NCBI RefSeq assembly: GCF_938039205.1
Contig: NZ_CALHVM010000010.1
Coordinates: 1 to 44,796, forward strand
Direction of reading: 5' to 3'
Length of the DNA: 44,796 nucleotides
Origin: an uncultured Campylobacter sp.
Lineage (GTDB): Bacteria; Campylobacterota; Campylobacteria; Campylobacterales; Campylobacteraceae
In this document: positions 23,953 through 31,235 of the stretch, one piece after another
Layout: the number at the start of each line of letters is the position of its first letter
Numbering within the stretch: position 1 is the stretch's first letter
Translations under genes and position numbers: made by a program
Notes under the pieces: model-generated
The model's input: only the letters and a program-made list of their open reading frames with translations
Databases searched by the model: none
What the model was told of the DNA's origin: nothing

Positions 23953-25045
23953 TAATATTCACTTTACTAATCTTGCCCACTTTGCGCAGTATTTCCATTA
24001 TATCCATCCCCTTTTCCTGCTCAACTTTGATAAATTTCTCGAAAAACTCGCGCTTTATATCCTTATAAACATAGGTTTGGCTTTTGCTAACGGCTTGGAT
24101 AGGCTTAAATTTATTCTCTTCGGGCGTTTCTTTAGGAGCTTGATCGCTTGTTGCACTTTCTTTTAGAGCTATATTTTGTAGTACGTCTGCGATGCTCTCG
24201 CCTTTTTTAAATGCATCTTTTAAGAAATTTAAAAACTCTTTTTTAGTTGCTTCATCTGCGTAGCTCACTCTTTTTTCAAGTGGTTGATTAAGAGATCTTA
24301 GCCTTACCTTTTCGGGCGTTTGATCAAAATTTAGCTTTCCATCTTTGAGTGATATCTTGACGTTTGCGTGATCCCCCAGTATCTTTTCGGCGGTAAATTC
24401 GAGCCATTTATCTTTAAATTTATCTATGTCCATATCGGAGTCGAGTAAGTCGGTGATCTCGCGCAGCATAACAAACCCCGGCATAAATCCAGTTCCTACG
24501 CCGCCTAAATCCGTGCGAATATCGTCGACGTTTAAGTTTTTATATCCGGCTAGCCCCTCGTTCGCCGCTAAAGCTTTAGTACTGTCTATAAATTTTTTTA
24601 GCTCGGTAGCTTTTTCTTTGTCGATACTAGAATCAAGCCCGTTTATCTTGCCCCACACGCTGATTTTATCGTCCTTAGTGTAGCCGCTTAGCGAAAATAT
24701 CCTCCTTATGGCTACTGGCTCGTTCGGATTTAGACCAAGCTCTTTACGCCAGCTATCTTCAAACTTTTCAAACCCCATTTTTATTCCCAGCCATTTGCTT
24801 AAGTTTTTACCCGTTAGCTTCCCTGGATCGACATTTTCCGCCCAAATTTTGAGCTGATCTCGGTCTAGTTTTTCTGGATCAAGAGCGTCATAATTAATAG
24901 GTTCGGTCAAATTTGATCGAGACGGCGCCGAATTTGAGGTTAAATTTATAGCCTCTTTCTCCTCGCGTGCTTTTAAATTTCGCTCGTGAGCGCTACTAAA
25001 ATCATAATTTACGTTTGCGTTAAATCCGTTTAAGCCGTTTATCAT
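23945..25045 (-). CDS. Leaderless VWGK-motif protein, copy 2
   Basis: A 366-residue protein without a signal peptide, starting MINGLNGFNANVNYDF. The central segment ISVWGKINGLDSSIDKEKATE matches TTVWGKMQGYDKSISGKEYRQ in 26655-27857, so the two are paralogs. From memory they recall Campylobacter proteins named as a Cj0814 family of flagellum-dependent secreted proteins; I could not check this. The gene overlaps the C39 peptidase start by 8 nt. The ATTTAAAAGGATTTTAAATG start region is shared exactly with 20991. No sigma28 box is visible upstream of this copy. Confidence 0.65.
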   Translation of the reverse strand: MINGLNGFNANVNYDFSSAHERNLKAREEKEAINLTSNSAPSRSNLTEPINYDALDPEKLDRDQLKIWAENVDPGKLTGKNLSKWLGIKMGFEKFEDSWRKELGLNPNEPVAIRRIFSLSGYTKDDKISVWGKINGLDSSIDKEKATELKKFIDSTKALAANEGLAGYKNLNVDDIRTDLGGVGTGFMPGFVMLREITDLLDSDMDIDKFKDKWLEFTAEKILGDHANVKISLKDGKLNFDQTPEKVRLRSLNQPLEKRVSYADEATKKEFLNFLKDAFKKGESIADVLQNIALKESATSDQAPKETPEENKFKPIQAVSKSQTYVYKDIKREFFEKFIKVEQEKGMDIMEILRKVGKISKVNISA

Positions 25046-25063
25046 TTAAAATCCTTTTAAATT

Positions 25064-25101
25064 GCTTCTTATTCTTTTTCAAAATAAAAAGAATAAGAAG
25101 C
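25064..25101. terminator. 16-bp inverted repeat between GG-leader gene 2 and its downstream partner
   Basis: GCTTCTTATTCTTTTT (25064-25079) and AAAAAGAATAAGAAGC (25086-25101) are perfect arms around a 6-nt loop. The stem follows the stop of 25113-25724 and precedes 25045. The position matches the hairpin at 27891-27926 after the paralogous gene, so it is probably a processing, stabilising or attenuating stem. Confidence 0.6.
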
Positions 25102-25112
25102 CTATTTTTAAT

Positions 25113-25724
25113 TTACTTTTTTAATGACCATTCAAGAGTGCCTTTGTATGCATCCCTTAATTCTCTTAATATTACATTGTTATCTATTGTTCCAGTGGGA
25201 ACACTGATTGGATGAACAGTTCCATGCTGGTAGTTTACAGCTGCGACGCCATAACTAAAATATACATCGCGACTACCGTCTTTTTTTATTATAGGATGTT
25301 TTGTTACTGTAAATGCTAATGCGTAGTGTGCTGGAACATAAGATGGAGTTAGGGCTTGTACGTATGCTCTAAGCCTATTTCTATTTTGTTCGAGATGGCT
25401 CTTGGTTTCTTTATTATAGAAACATTCTGTTACACCCATAGGGCATAACCCTCTATCCATCTGCATCATTGTATCATAATTAGGGTGATATCCGAGCTCG
25501 TTTGTAAAATGGGGTAATGCTACGGCAATAGCAAATGAGCCTAAATTATAAGCTTCCACTTCATAACCACCCTTAATTTTACCCATAGCCGTTTCATTAA
25601 GCGTGGTAACTCCGGTTTGATTATCACTCAATGTGCCATTCGTGATTTTTGCCAAAAAGTCGTTTGCTCCGAGGCTGCCTGCCATGATAGCGCTCACAAG
25701 CGCAACTTTAAATAACTTTTTCAT
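25113..25724 (-). CDS. Double-glycine-leader exported protein 2
   Basis: A 203-residue protein. I use the ATG at 25724 (MKKLFKVALVSAIMAG) because AAAGGAAAT precedes it and the residues form a signal peptide; an in-frame ATG 16 codons earlier lies inside the beta-barrel gene. After the signal (cut near A20) comes DFLAKITNGTLSDNQTGV and then KIKGGY with GG at 52-53, a bacteriocin-type leader. The mature part (about 150 residues) includes LAFTVTKHPIIKKDGS and FSYGVAAVNY. It is a paralog of 27938-28516, most similar in the leader. Predicted path: Sec export, GG cleavage by the periplasmic C39 peptidase, then release through the beta-barrel. Confidence 0.75.
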   Translation of the reverse strand: MKKLFKVALVSAIMAGSLGANDFLAKITNGTLSDNQTGVTTLNETAMGKIKGGYEVEAYNLGSFAIAVALPHFTNELGYHPNYDTMMQMDRGLCPMGVTECFYNKETKSHLEQNRNRLRAYVQALTPSYVPAHYALAFTVTKHPIIKKDGSRDVYFSYGVAAVNYQHGTVHPISVPTGTIDNNVILRELRDAYKGTLEWSLKK

Positions 25725-25756
25725 TTTATTTCCTTTAAGATGAAATTTCTTATATA

Positions 25757-26608
25757 TTAAAACTTTTTCCAAATACTTATTCCAAATATACTGTCTGGCG
25801 CAGAACTTGAGCCGCCCAAATCAGCTGAAAAACTAATTGCAGTGTCCTCATTTATGCTGTAGGTTGACCCTATACTATAGGTTGGTATTGAACGAACGTT
25901 AGAATTTTTATTTCCATTTATTTTTTGTTCGAGCTGATATCTTTGTTCTGCTCCCATATCAAGAGTAATTTTTGGGCTTAGTGCTATTGATAGATTGCCG
26001 CCAAAATAAAAGCTATGCCCGTATTTAATTTTCATAGATTCAAATTTACGTTCCGCATTGTAACCAAAGCCACTATAAATTGAGTAGATTACCGGATCAG
26101 AGTATCCCCTTAAAGTTCCTTTGAGTGAATATGACTTGAAGTTAAAATTCTTTGTTTCATCAATGGCTCTTTCTCTTTGTATTATTGCTGTTTGAAAAAC
26201 CATCTGCGGTACCAACTCGCCTATACGATCAGCCGTATATATAAAGCCTAGCCACATTGAATCAAATCCAGATTTATCCTGATGTTTAAATTCATAAGTT
26301 CTAATATCTGTATACTCCCTTCTTGCATAGCTTCCGCTAAAGCTTGCTAAAAGGTCGAATTTGGGGCTTAGCGCATACATAAATGTTTGAGTAAGATTGA
26401 GTTGTTTTGTGTCGTTCCATATAATCGGATCCCCCGTCATACTTAAATTCGGATATGTCATATAAGAATTTGAATTGCCGGTGTTTAGTATGGATAGACT
26501 TGTTGTGCTTCTAAGCCCGATTTGTTTTTTAAATAAACTATCTATTGTAACCGGGTCTGATGCATATAAGAGACCAGCCATGCATAGTAGTGGAACTATT
26601 TTTTTCAC
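25757..26608 (-). CDS. Outer-membrane beta-barrel protein of the export module
   Basis: A 283-residue protein starting at GTG 26608 (AAAGGAAAA upstream), with a short signal peptide (MKKIVPLLCMAGLLYA). The mature part is built of alternating hydrophobic/polar strands and ends APDSIFGISIWKKF, with a terminal Phe typical of outer-membrane barrels. The style recalls Phenol_MetA_deg-type transporters and FapF. It lies between the two GG-leader genes and is probably the outer-membrane conduit for their products. Shorter than FapF, so homology to it is not claimed. Confidence 0.7.
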   Translation of the reverse strand: MKKIVPLLCMAGLLYASDPVTIDSLFKKQIGLRSTTSLSILNTGNSNSYMTYPNLSMTGDPIIWNDTKQLNLTQTFMYALSPKFDLLASFSGSYARREYTDIRTYEFKHQDKSGFDSMWLGFIYTADRIGELVPQMVFQTAIIQRERAIDETKNFNFKSYSLKGTLRGYSDPVIYSIYSGFGYNAERKFESMKIKYGHSFYFGGNLSIALSPKITLDMGAEQRYQLEQKINGNKNSNVRSIPTYSIGSTYSINEDTAISFSADLGGSSSAPDSIFGISIWKKF

Positions 26609-26654
26609 CTAATTTTCCTTTTGTTAAATTTATGTTATTTTATAAAAACTTAAC

Positions 26655-27857
26655 TTAAGCTCTTATATCCACGCTCTTAGCGTTAAATTTCATTATCGCC
26701 TCAAGTTCTTCTAAATTTTTTCTAGTATTTTGCTCTAGCTCTTTGTTGTATTTTCTATTTTTATCCAGCATCTTTTGCGTTCGCTTTTCTTGCTCGATTA
26801 GCTTTTCTAGGCGTTTTTGCGCCTCTTTCATATCCTCTTGCATTATTTCAAAGAGGCTTTTTGATTCTTTACCGTCGGAAGTAACGTTAGAGTTGCCGCT
26901 TAAGGCAGTGCTACCGGGTAAAAGCGACTCTTGCATTTTTTGAAATGTTAGTACATATTCTCGGTAATCCTTGCTAAGCCCGTCAAGTTCGCTTCCTTTG
27001 ATGCCGTAGATGTTGCGCGAATCAATAAAGGCGTCCAGTTTTTGTCTGTATTCTTTGCCGCTTATACTCTTGTCATAACCTTGCATTTTGCCCCAAACCG
27101 TAGTTTCCCCCTCTCGTACGTCTAAATTTGAGTTTATTACGGCTGCTATCAAGCCTCCTTTGGTTATACTACCGTCAGGGTTGGTGTATCTTTCGCCGTG
27201 AGGATTTATAAACACGCTCACGTTTTCGCTCTCTTTGCCGCCGTTATTGTTATCAAAGATATTGGTTGACGGCTTATATTGCGGCGTTGTTGTTAACTCA
27301 TGATATGAGCTGTTAAAAAATAGCGTTTCCATATTGGTTTTCCCGGACTTATCGTTAAAGGCGCTACGTGCCGACGCATAGTCGTAGATGTTTTTATTTA
27401 CTTTAGTTACTTTTAGACTTGATTTCTCGTACTCGTATCCTTGAGGAAATTTGGCGAGGTCTTCTTTGTTAAAACTTTCTTTGGAATTTAAAACGTCCTC
27501 GCCGACTACTTGGGATAAAATTTTATATGCATTGCCGACGGTTTTTGCTATGTCGATTTTTGAAAACATTTTATTAAATGCAATAGCCTTATCATTCACG
27601 TTCACGAGAGATTTTAAGGTATCAGAGTGGATTTTGTAGTCCTTTGGGATACCTGCGGCTTCGTTAAATTCGGACGTAAAATATCCGTCCTCATCGACTT
27701 TATAGCCTAAAACTTCGTTAAATTTGTGCTCGACCGTATCCGGCTGCGAGATTTCATTTTGTTTTAAAATCTCAGTTTTTGAGCCATGTTTAACATTTAC
27801 GTTTAGGGAAAAACTTTGTCTAGAAAAAGCGGAATAGTTGTTAAGAGCGTTTATCAT
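26655..27857 (-). CDS. Leaderless VWGK-motif protein, copy 1 (sigma28-driven)
   Basis: A 400-residue protein without a Sec signal, starting MINALNNYSAFSRQSF. TTVWGKMQGYDKSIS around residue 260 is shared with 23945-25045. The last 90 residues are a Glu/Lys/Gln-rich coiled coil. A sigma28 promoter matching TAAA-N15-GCCGATAT sits just upstream. Leaderless protein, polar N terminus and sigma28 control together suggest export by the flagellar type III apparatus, as reported for several Campylobacter proteins. It is followed by the beta-barrel gene 46 nt later, so transcription from this promoter would also feed the export genes. Confidence 0.68.
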   Translation of the reverse strand: MINALNNYSAFSRQSFSLNVNVKHGSKTEILKQNEISQPDTVEHKFNEVLGYKVDEDGYFTSEFNEAAGIPKDYKIHSDTLKSLVNVNDKAIAFNKMFSKIDIAKTVGNAYKILSQVVGEDVLNSKESFNKEDLAKFPQGYEYEKSSLKVTKVNKNIYDYASARSAFNDKSGKTNMETLFFNSSYHELTTTPQYKPSTNIFDNNNGGKESENVSVFINPHGERYTNPDGSITKGGLIAAVINSNLDVREGETTVWGKMQGYDKSISGKEYRQKLDAFIDSRNIYGIKGSELDGLSKDYREYVLTFQKMQESLLPGSTALSGNSNVTSDGKESKSLFEIMQEDMKEAQKRLEKLIEQEKRTQKMLDKNRKYNKELEQNTRKNLEELEAIMKFNAKSVDIRA

Positions 27858-27874
27858 ATTAATCCTTTAATATT

Positions 27875-27901
27875 ATATCGGCCAAAATTTAATTTACTTT
27901 A
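27875..27901 (-). promoter_or_regulatory. Sigma28 (FliA)-type promoter for the VWGK protein and beta-barrel genes
   Basis: On the minus strand TAAA (27901-27898), exactly 15 bases, then GCCGATAT (27882-27875). This is a near-perfect match to the flagellar consensus. The start codon is 17 bases further on. The TAAA element lies in the left arm of the adjoining hairpin, so hairpin and promoter overlap. Confidence 0.75.
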
Positions 27902-27926
27902 GTCTAAGTTTAGACTAAAGTAAATT
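27891..27926. terminator. 16-bp inverted repeat after GG-leader gene 1
   Basis: AATTTACTTTAGTCTA (27891-27906) and TAGACTAAAGTAAATT (27911-27926) are perfect arms with a 4-nt loop. The stem follows the stop of 27938-28516 and overlaps the sigma28 -35 of the next gene. The first 12 bases also occur in the parA upstream region (38462-38473). Confidence 0.6.
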
Positions 27927-27937
27927 TTAAATAGTAT

Positions 27938-28516
27938 TTATTGATTAATCACCAATTCTCTTGAAAGATTATTTTTCTCGTATCTCATTGCATCTGAAGC
28001 TATATAACTACTTAGATTAGCACTTCTCAATCTATAAAGAGAGCCATCAGAAGTAACTTTTAAAACCACTGCACCATATTCAAATTTTGGTATAGGAGTT
28101 CCAAAATAACTTGGTATTTTTGTTAATGTGGCTGTAATAGCTAACAGTTCACCTTTTTGGGGGTCGGCTACAGAAACTGCCTCATTGTATCTTTGTCCAG
28201 CGTAATAACCGCTTCCTGCCGCTTCTGATCCATAATAGCCAAGAGCCCTAGCTCTTTGCTCTGCCTCTGATATAAAAATAACTTTTCCAATTTGCTTGAT
28301 TGAGCTACTTCCTACCACTCTATTAATTAATGTAAAAGTGTTGCGAGAAACCGTATATCCCCCTTTAACATTAGTCATGCGATTGTTGTCAAGTTTAACT
28401 ACACCTATTTGAGTATCGCTTAATGCACCATTGGTGGCTTTTGCCAAGAAATCCTCAGCACTAATGCTTGTAGCCACTACTGCACCAATAAGTGCAACTT
28501 TTAGAAACCTATTCAT
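27938..28516 (-). CDS. Double-glycine-leader exported protein 1
   Basis: A 192-residue protein with signal MNRFLKVALIGAVVATSISA, then EDFLAKATNGALSDTQIGV and NVKGGY with GG at residues 52-53, exactly as in 25113-25724. The first 55 residues of the two proteins align without gaps. The mature part (about 139 residues) contains ITATLTKIPSYF and FEYGAVVLKV, matching similar stretches in the paralog. It is first in the module's transcript, with a strong AAGGAGAT site. The inferred function is a secreted effector, adhesin, matrix or bacteriocin-like protein matured by the C39 peptidase at 23362-23952. Confidence 0.75.
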   Translation of the reverse strand: MNRFLKVALIGAVVATSISAEDFLAKATNGALSDTQIGVVKLDNNRMTNVKGGYTVSRNTFTLINRVVGSSSIKQIGKVIFISEAEQRARALGYYGSEAAGSGYYAGQRYNEAVSVADPQKGELLAITATLTKIPSYFGTPIPKFEYGAVVLKVTSDGSLYRLRSANLSSYIASDAMRYEKNNLSRELVINQ

Positions 28517-28725
28517 TTCTATCTCCTTTTTTAAGATTGAATATCAAATTATATAGTTATAGCAATAAAAATATAATAAAAAATAAAAATTACATTTCTA
28601 TAATATTTACAGAGTGTTTTTAGCCATACACTTCCACTGTATATAAAATATAGGACTTAATATTCAAGTATTAATAATACAGCAGTTTGGCTATTCCTTG
28701 CAAAACTAGTTAATTGGTAGTCTTT

Positions 28726-28797
28726 AAGTAACGTTATTTAATATAAATAACGTTACTTTATTATATAAAAGTATTCTATAATATAAATAACGTTATA
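28726..28797. promoter_or_regulatory. Large palindrome and operator-like repeats at the module's right edge
   Basis: AAGTAACGTTATTTA (28726-28740) and TAAATAACGTTACTT (28744-28758) form a perfect 15-bp inverted repeat around ATA. A third half-copy, TAAATAACGTTA, is at 28784-28795. The sequence 28744-28770 is the right copy of the 27-bp repeat found at 19072. The rest of the 284-bp gap (28517-28725) is AT-rich and should hold the promoter of GG-leader gene 1; ATTATA at 28548-28553 is a possible minus-strand -10. Confidence 0.7.
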
Positions 28798-28800
28798 AAC

Positions 28801-29619
28801 TTATTCGGCACTATTTTCATAAAAAGTTGTATATTTTTTTAGAAATTCGTGCTCGATCTCTTTTGGATCTTTACCGGAATTTACCTCGCCTTCTAAAAAA
28901 AGGATCTCTTCTTTTTCAAAAGCTCTTGTGTTTATCTCGGTTTTTCCGACTTTTACAAATCCGCTAATCGGAGAATACGCGTGAGACAACGCATCCATCG
29001 CTGGAGCGGTAAAGAGTAGAAACATAAAAAACGCGGTAAGCGTGATGTTGGCGAAAGCAAGGCTTGTAATGGGTATTCGCACCCATTTTAAAAAATATAC
29101 TACTTGCTTGCTTTTGAATAATTTTTCCAATAAAGCTATGACGATAGAGGCCGCTATTAAGGATAAAAATCCGTAATTTAGAATTTTAAATAAAACGTTT
29201 GCCGACTCTACGTGTAGCTTATAAATAGTTGTATATATTAATGCGCAGTTTAAGATTATTGCGGTTAAAAATGCTATTCCATACCATTTATCAAACGGAA
29301 TTTCGCCGAATATTTTGTAATTTTTCTTAAAAACGGCCTTTGCGCTCACGCATGAAAGCGCAAAGAAAAAGATCCCGAAATTTATGTATAGTCCGGCATC
29401 GAGTTTTTGAGCGACAAGAGAAATCACAAAATTTGGCGCGATACTCGCTAGTAAAAATATCAAGGCGCGTATTTTTTGTTGCCTTGTTAGTTCATGTCCT
29501 AAAAATTCGTATCGAATAAAGTAAAATAAAAATACCAATCCAAAAAGGATTGTCGTATATGAAAAAAACGTTAATATGTTTAAAATAGAATTGATTGCTT
29601 CAGGATTTAGTTCTTTCAT
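28801..29619 (-). CDS. Six-helix membrane protein
   Basis: A 272-residue protein with six predicted membrane helices (about residues 10-35, 50-68, 75-95, 112-133, 143-166 and 184-207). A soluble C-terminal domain of about 60 residues (KVGKTEINTRAFEKEE) is rich in Glu and Lys. No family is recognised. It is last in a five- or six-gene minus-strand operon and its start overlaps the stop of a micro-ORF (ATGA). Confidence 0.6.
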   Translation of the reverse strand: MKELNPEAINSILNILTFFSYTTILFGLVFLFYFIRYEFLGHELTRQQKIRALIFLLASIAPNFVISLVAQKLDAGLYINFGIFFFALSCVSAKAVFKKNYKIFGEIPFDKWYGIAFLTAIILNCALIYTTIYKLHVESANVLFKILNYGFLSLIAASIVIALLEKLFKSKQVVYFLKWVRIPITSLAFANITLTAFFMFLLFTAPAMDALSHAYSPISGFVKVGKTEINTRAFEKEEILFLEGEVNSGKDPKEIEHEFLKKYTTFYENSAE

Positions 29620-29705
29620 ATTATTTCTCTGTTACATAATTTTTTATTAGGTTCCAAATTCATAAGCCCTTTTGCTTCTACCAAAAAATTATGTTTTTCA
29701 TTCAT
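29616..29705 (-). CDS. Micro-ORF coupled between HTH and membrane genes (29 aa)
   Basis: A 29-residue frame starting MNEKHNFLVEAKG, with AAGGA 6 nt upstream. It overlaps the HTH gene stop by 8 nt and ends in an ATGA overlap with the membrane protein start. Double coupling suggests it is at least translated, either as a tiny protein or as a device that links translation of its neighbours. No function can be assigned. Confidence 0.4.
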   Translation of the reverse strand: MNEKHNFLVEAKGLMNLEPNKKLCNREII

Positions 29706-29943
29706 TATTGTCCTTTTTAAACGAGGCCACGATCTCGTGAGCCTCGCATATTTTACTAATTTTTTGCTTAAGCTCGTGGTTTTCGAGCATGAGCTTAAGG
29801 GCGAGTTCTACCGGCTTTGGCATACTTTTGGCCCATCCGCCCATTGTAAGCACCGAGATTTCAAATTTACTCGCTAATTCTTCTTTTGAAATGCCGAGGG
29901 TATTGCATACTAGAGTATCGAGTTTTTGCGATTTTGTCGCCAT
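29698..29943 (-). CDS. Small HTH protein
   Basis: An 81-residue protein. KLDTLVCNTLGISKEELASKFEISVLTMGGWAKS has the spacing of a helix-turn-helix, and ELALKLMLENHELKQKI follows. The same LALxLMLENH segment occurs in the regulator at 32365 (KLALELMLENHSKSELI), so the two share an N-terminal domain. It lies inside the membrane/TelA-like operon and may bind the AGTAA-NN-TTACT sites in front of it as a feedback repressor. Confidence 0.65.
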   Translation of the reverse strand: MATKSQKLDTLVCNTLGISKEELASKFEISVLTMGGWAKSMPKPVELALKLMLENHELKQKISKICEAHEIVASFKKDNNE

Positions 29944-29970
29944 TTTATAGCCTTTGCTAAATTTTTTGCA

Positions 29971-30657
29971 TTATACAAAATATTTAGCCAAATTTCTACC
30001 CATCTCTTTTGGATCTACCCATTTGTCGGCCTTGAAGATAGTAAGCTTGTTTAGATCTCCCTCGTGTTTTTTAAATTCTTTTATGTATCTTTTTGCTAGA
30101 TACTCTAAATTTTTCAAACGAACTATTTCATAAGCGGTAAAAAGGACTATAGATATTTTCATCGCTATGGCTACTTTGATAAGTGTTGAAATGCTTGCAC
30201 CAAACATCGTTTTGAAATTAGCAAAATACAATTTAAATAAAAATACGTTCTCTTCGACTTTTTCGGTGGTCGTCGGTTCCGGCATAGAAGATCTGCCGCC
30301 GTCTCCTATTATTCCATCCAAAAGAAAGGACGTGCTCATTGCCAAAACTCCGCCGATAACCATAATAAAGCCTGATCTACTTGACTCGCCCTCGCGTATG
30401 CCTTGAAGTATTCTGTGCGCCGCGAAAACTATTAACATACCGCCCAACAGTGCAGGAAAATATTTTATAAGCCCTACTATGTTCATTGCGGCTTCTGCGG
30501 GGCTTAAACTATGTTTAACAACGATTTGCGTTTGAGTAGAGTCTTTAAAGCTCCACAAAAGACAAATTGCTGTCCATACAGCGCAAATAGTAAAAAAGAT
30601 CGAAAATCCTTTTAATATTTTACTATTTATTATGCTTGCATTATTTGTTTTTATCAT
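29971..30657 (-). CDS. Multi-helix membrane protein
   Basis: A 228-residue protein with about four membrane helices (near 18-36, 60-80, 98-116 and 160-178) and a soluble C-terminal tail with basic clusters. The middle pair, LIKYFPALLGGMLIVFAAHRILQGIREGE, faintly recalls the IcmC/DotE type of small secretion-membrane proteins, but the similarity is too weak for a name. It lies 8 nt after the gene at 30666-31235. Confidence 0.6.
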   Translation of the reverse strand: MIKTNNASIINSKILKGFSIFFTICAVWTAICLLWSFKDSTQTQIVVKHSLSPAEAAMNIVGLIKYFPALLGGMLIVFAAHRILQGIREGESSRSGFIMVIGGVLAMSTSFLLDGIIGDGGRSSMPEPTTTEKVEENVFLFKLYFANFKTMFGASISTLIKVAIAMKISIVLFTAYEIVRLKNLEYLAKRYIKEFKKHEGDLNKLTIFKADKWVDPKEMGRNLAKYFV

Positions 30658-30665
30658 CTCTTTTC

Positions 30666-31235
30666 CTATTCTTCAATTAATATGTTAAATCCGAGTCCGT
30701 AAAATACCGCAAACTGATTGTCGGCATACTCTCTTATAAATTTTTTAGCCAAAGGCTCTCCGTATCGTTTGTCGAGAAATACGAAAGAATGCCCGGTTAT
30801 TTCTTCCTTAATTTCGTCTATAAGAAGGAGAAATTTATAAAATGTTCCGTTTTTATCTAGCGTCGAGATATATAATTTTTCAAAATAATTTCTGAAAAAA
30901 TTTATCGTATCGTCGCTTGGTTGCACGTTTTCGTTGGGAATAAATTTGCCAAGCTCAAGCGTAGCGTCTTTCTCTTTTTCAAGCATTTTTTTCTTGGCTT
31001 CTAAAATTTTAGGCACTTTGAGTATAAAATTTATTCCGGTTTCTGGGATCGTATAGAGTCTATTTAAAAGTATGCTTTTGTAATTTAGGTTATTAAACTC
31101 TTTGAAATTACTCGGGGTTATTTTATCTAGCACTATTTTTAACTCCTTAAGCTTTAGCTCTTGGGGTTCCGAAAAGTTTTTTGCGATTTTTAGGTTTTTA
31201 ACTATAGAATATTCGCTTAGAAGTTCGTTAAGCAT
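30666..31235 (-). CDS. Hypothetical cytoplasmic protein
   Basis: A 189-residue, helix-rich protein with no signal or membrane segment, starting MLNELLSEYSIVKNL. No family was recognised. Its start overlaps the end of the TelA-like gene by 8 nt, so the products are probably made in a fixed ratio and may form a complex with it and the membrane proteins encoded downstream. Confidence 0.6.
   Translation of the reverse strand: MLNELLSEYSIVKNLKIAKNFSEPQELKLKELKIVLDKITPSNFKEFNNLNYKSILLNRLYTIPETGINFILKVPKILEAKKKMLEKEKDATLELGKFIPNENVQPSDDTINFFRNYFEKLYISTLDKNGTFYKFLLLIDEIKEEITGHSFVFLDKRYGEPLAKKFIREYADNQFAVFYGLGFNILIEE

Noticed and set aside
25725..25772. Upstream start for GG-leader protein 2
   Set aside because: The extra 16 residues would precede the signal peptide and overlap the beta-barrel gene; ATG 25724 has a clear ribosome site and matches the paralog's N terminus.
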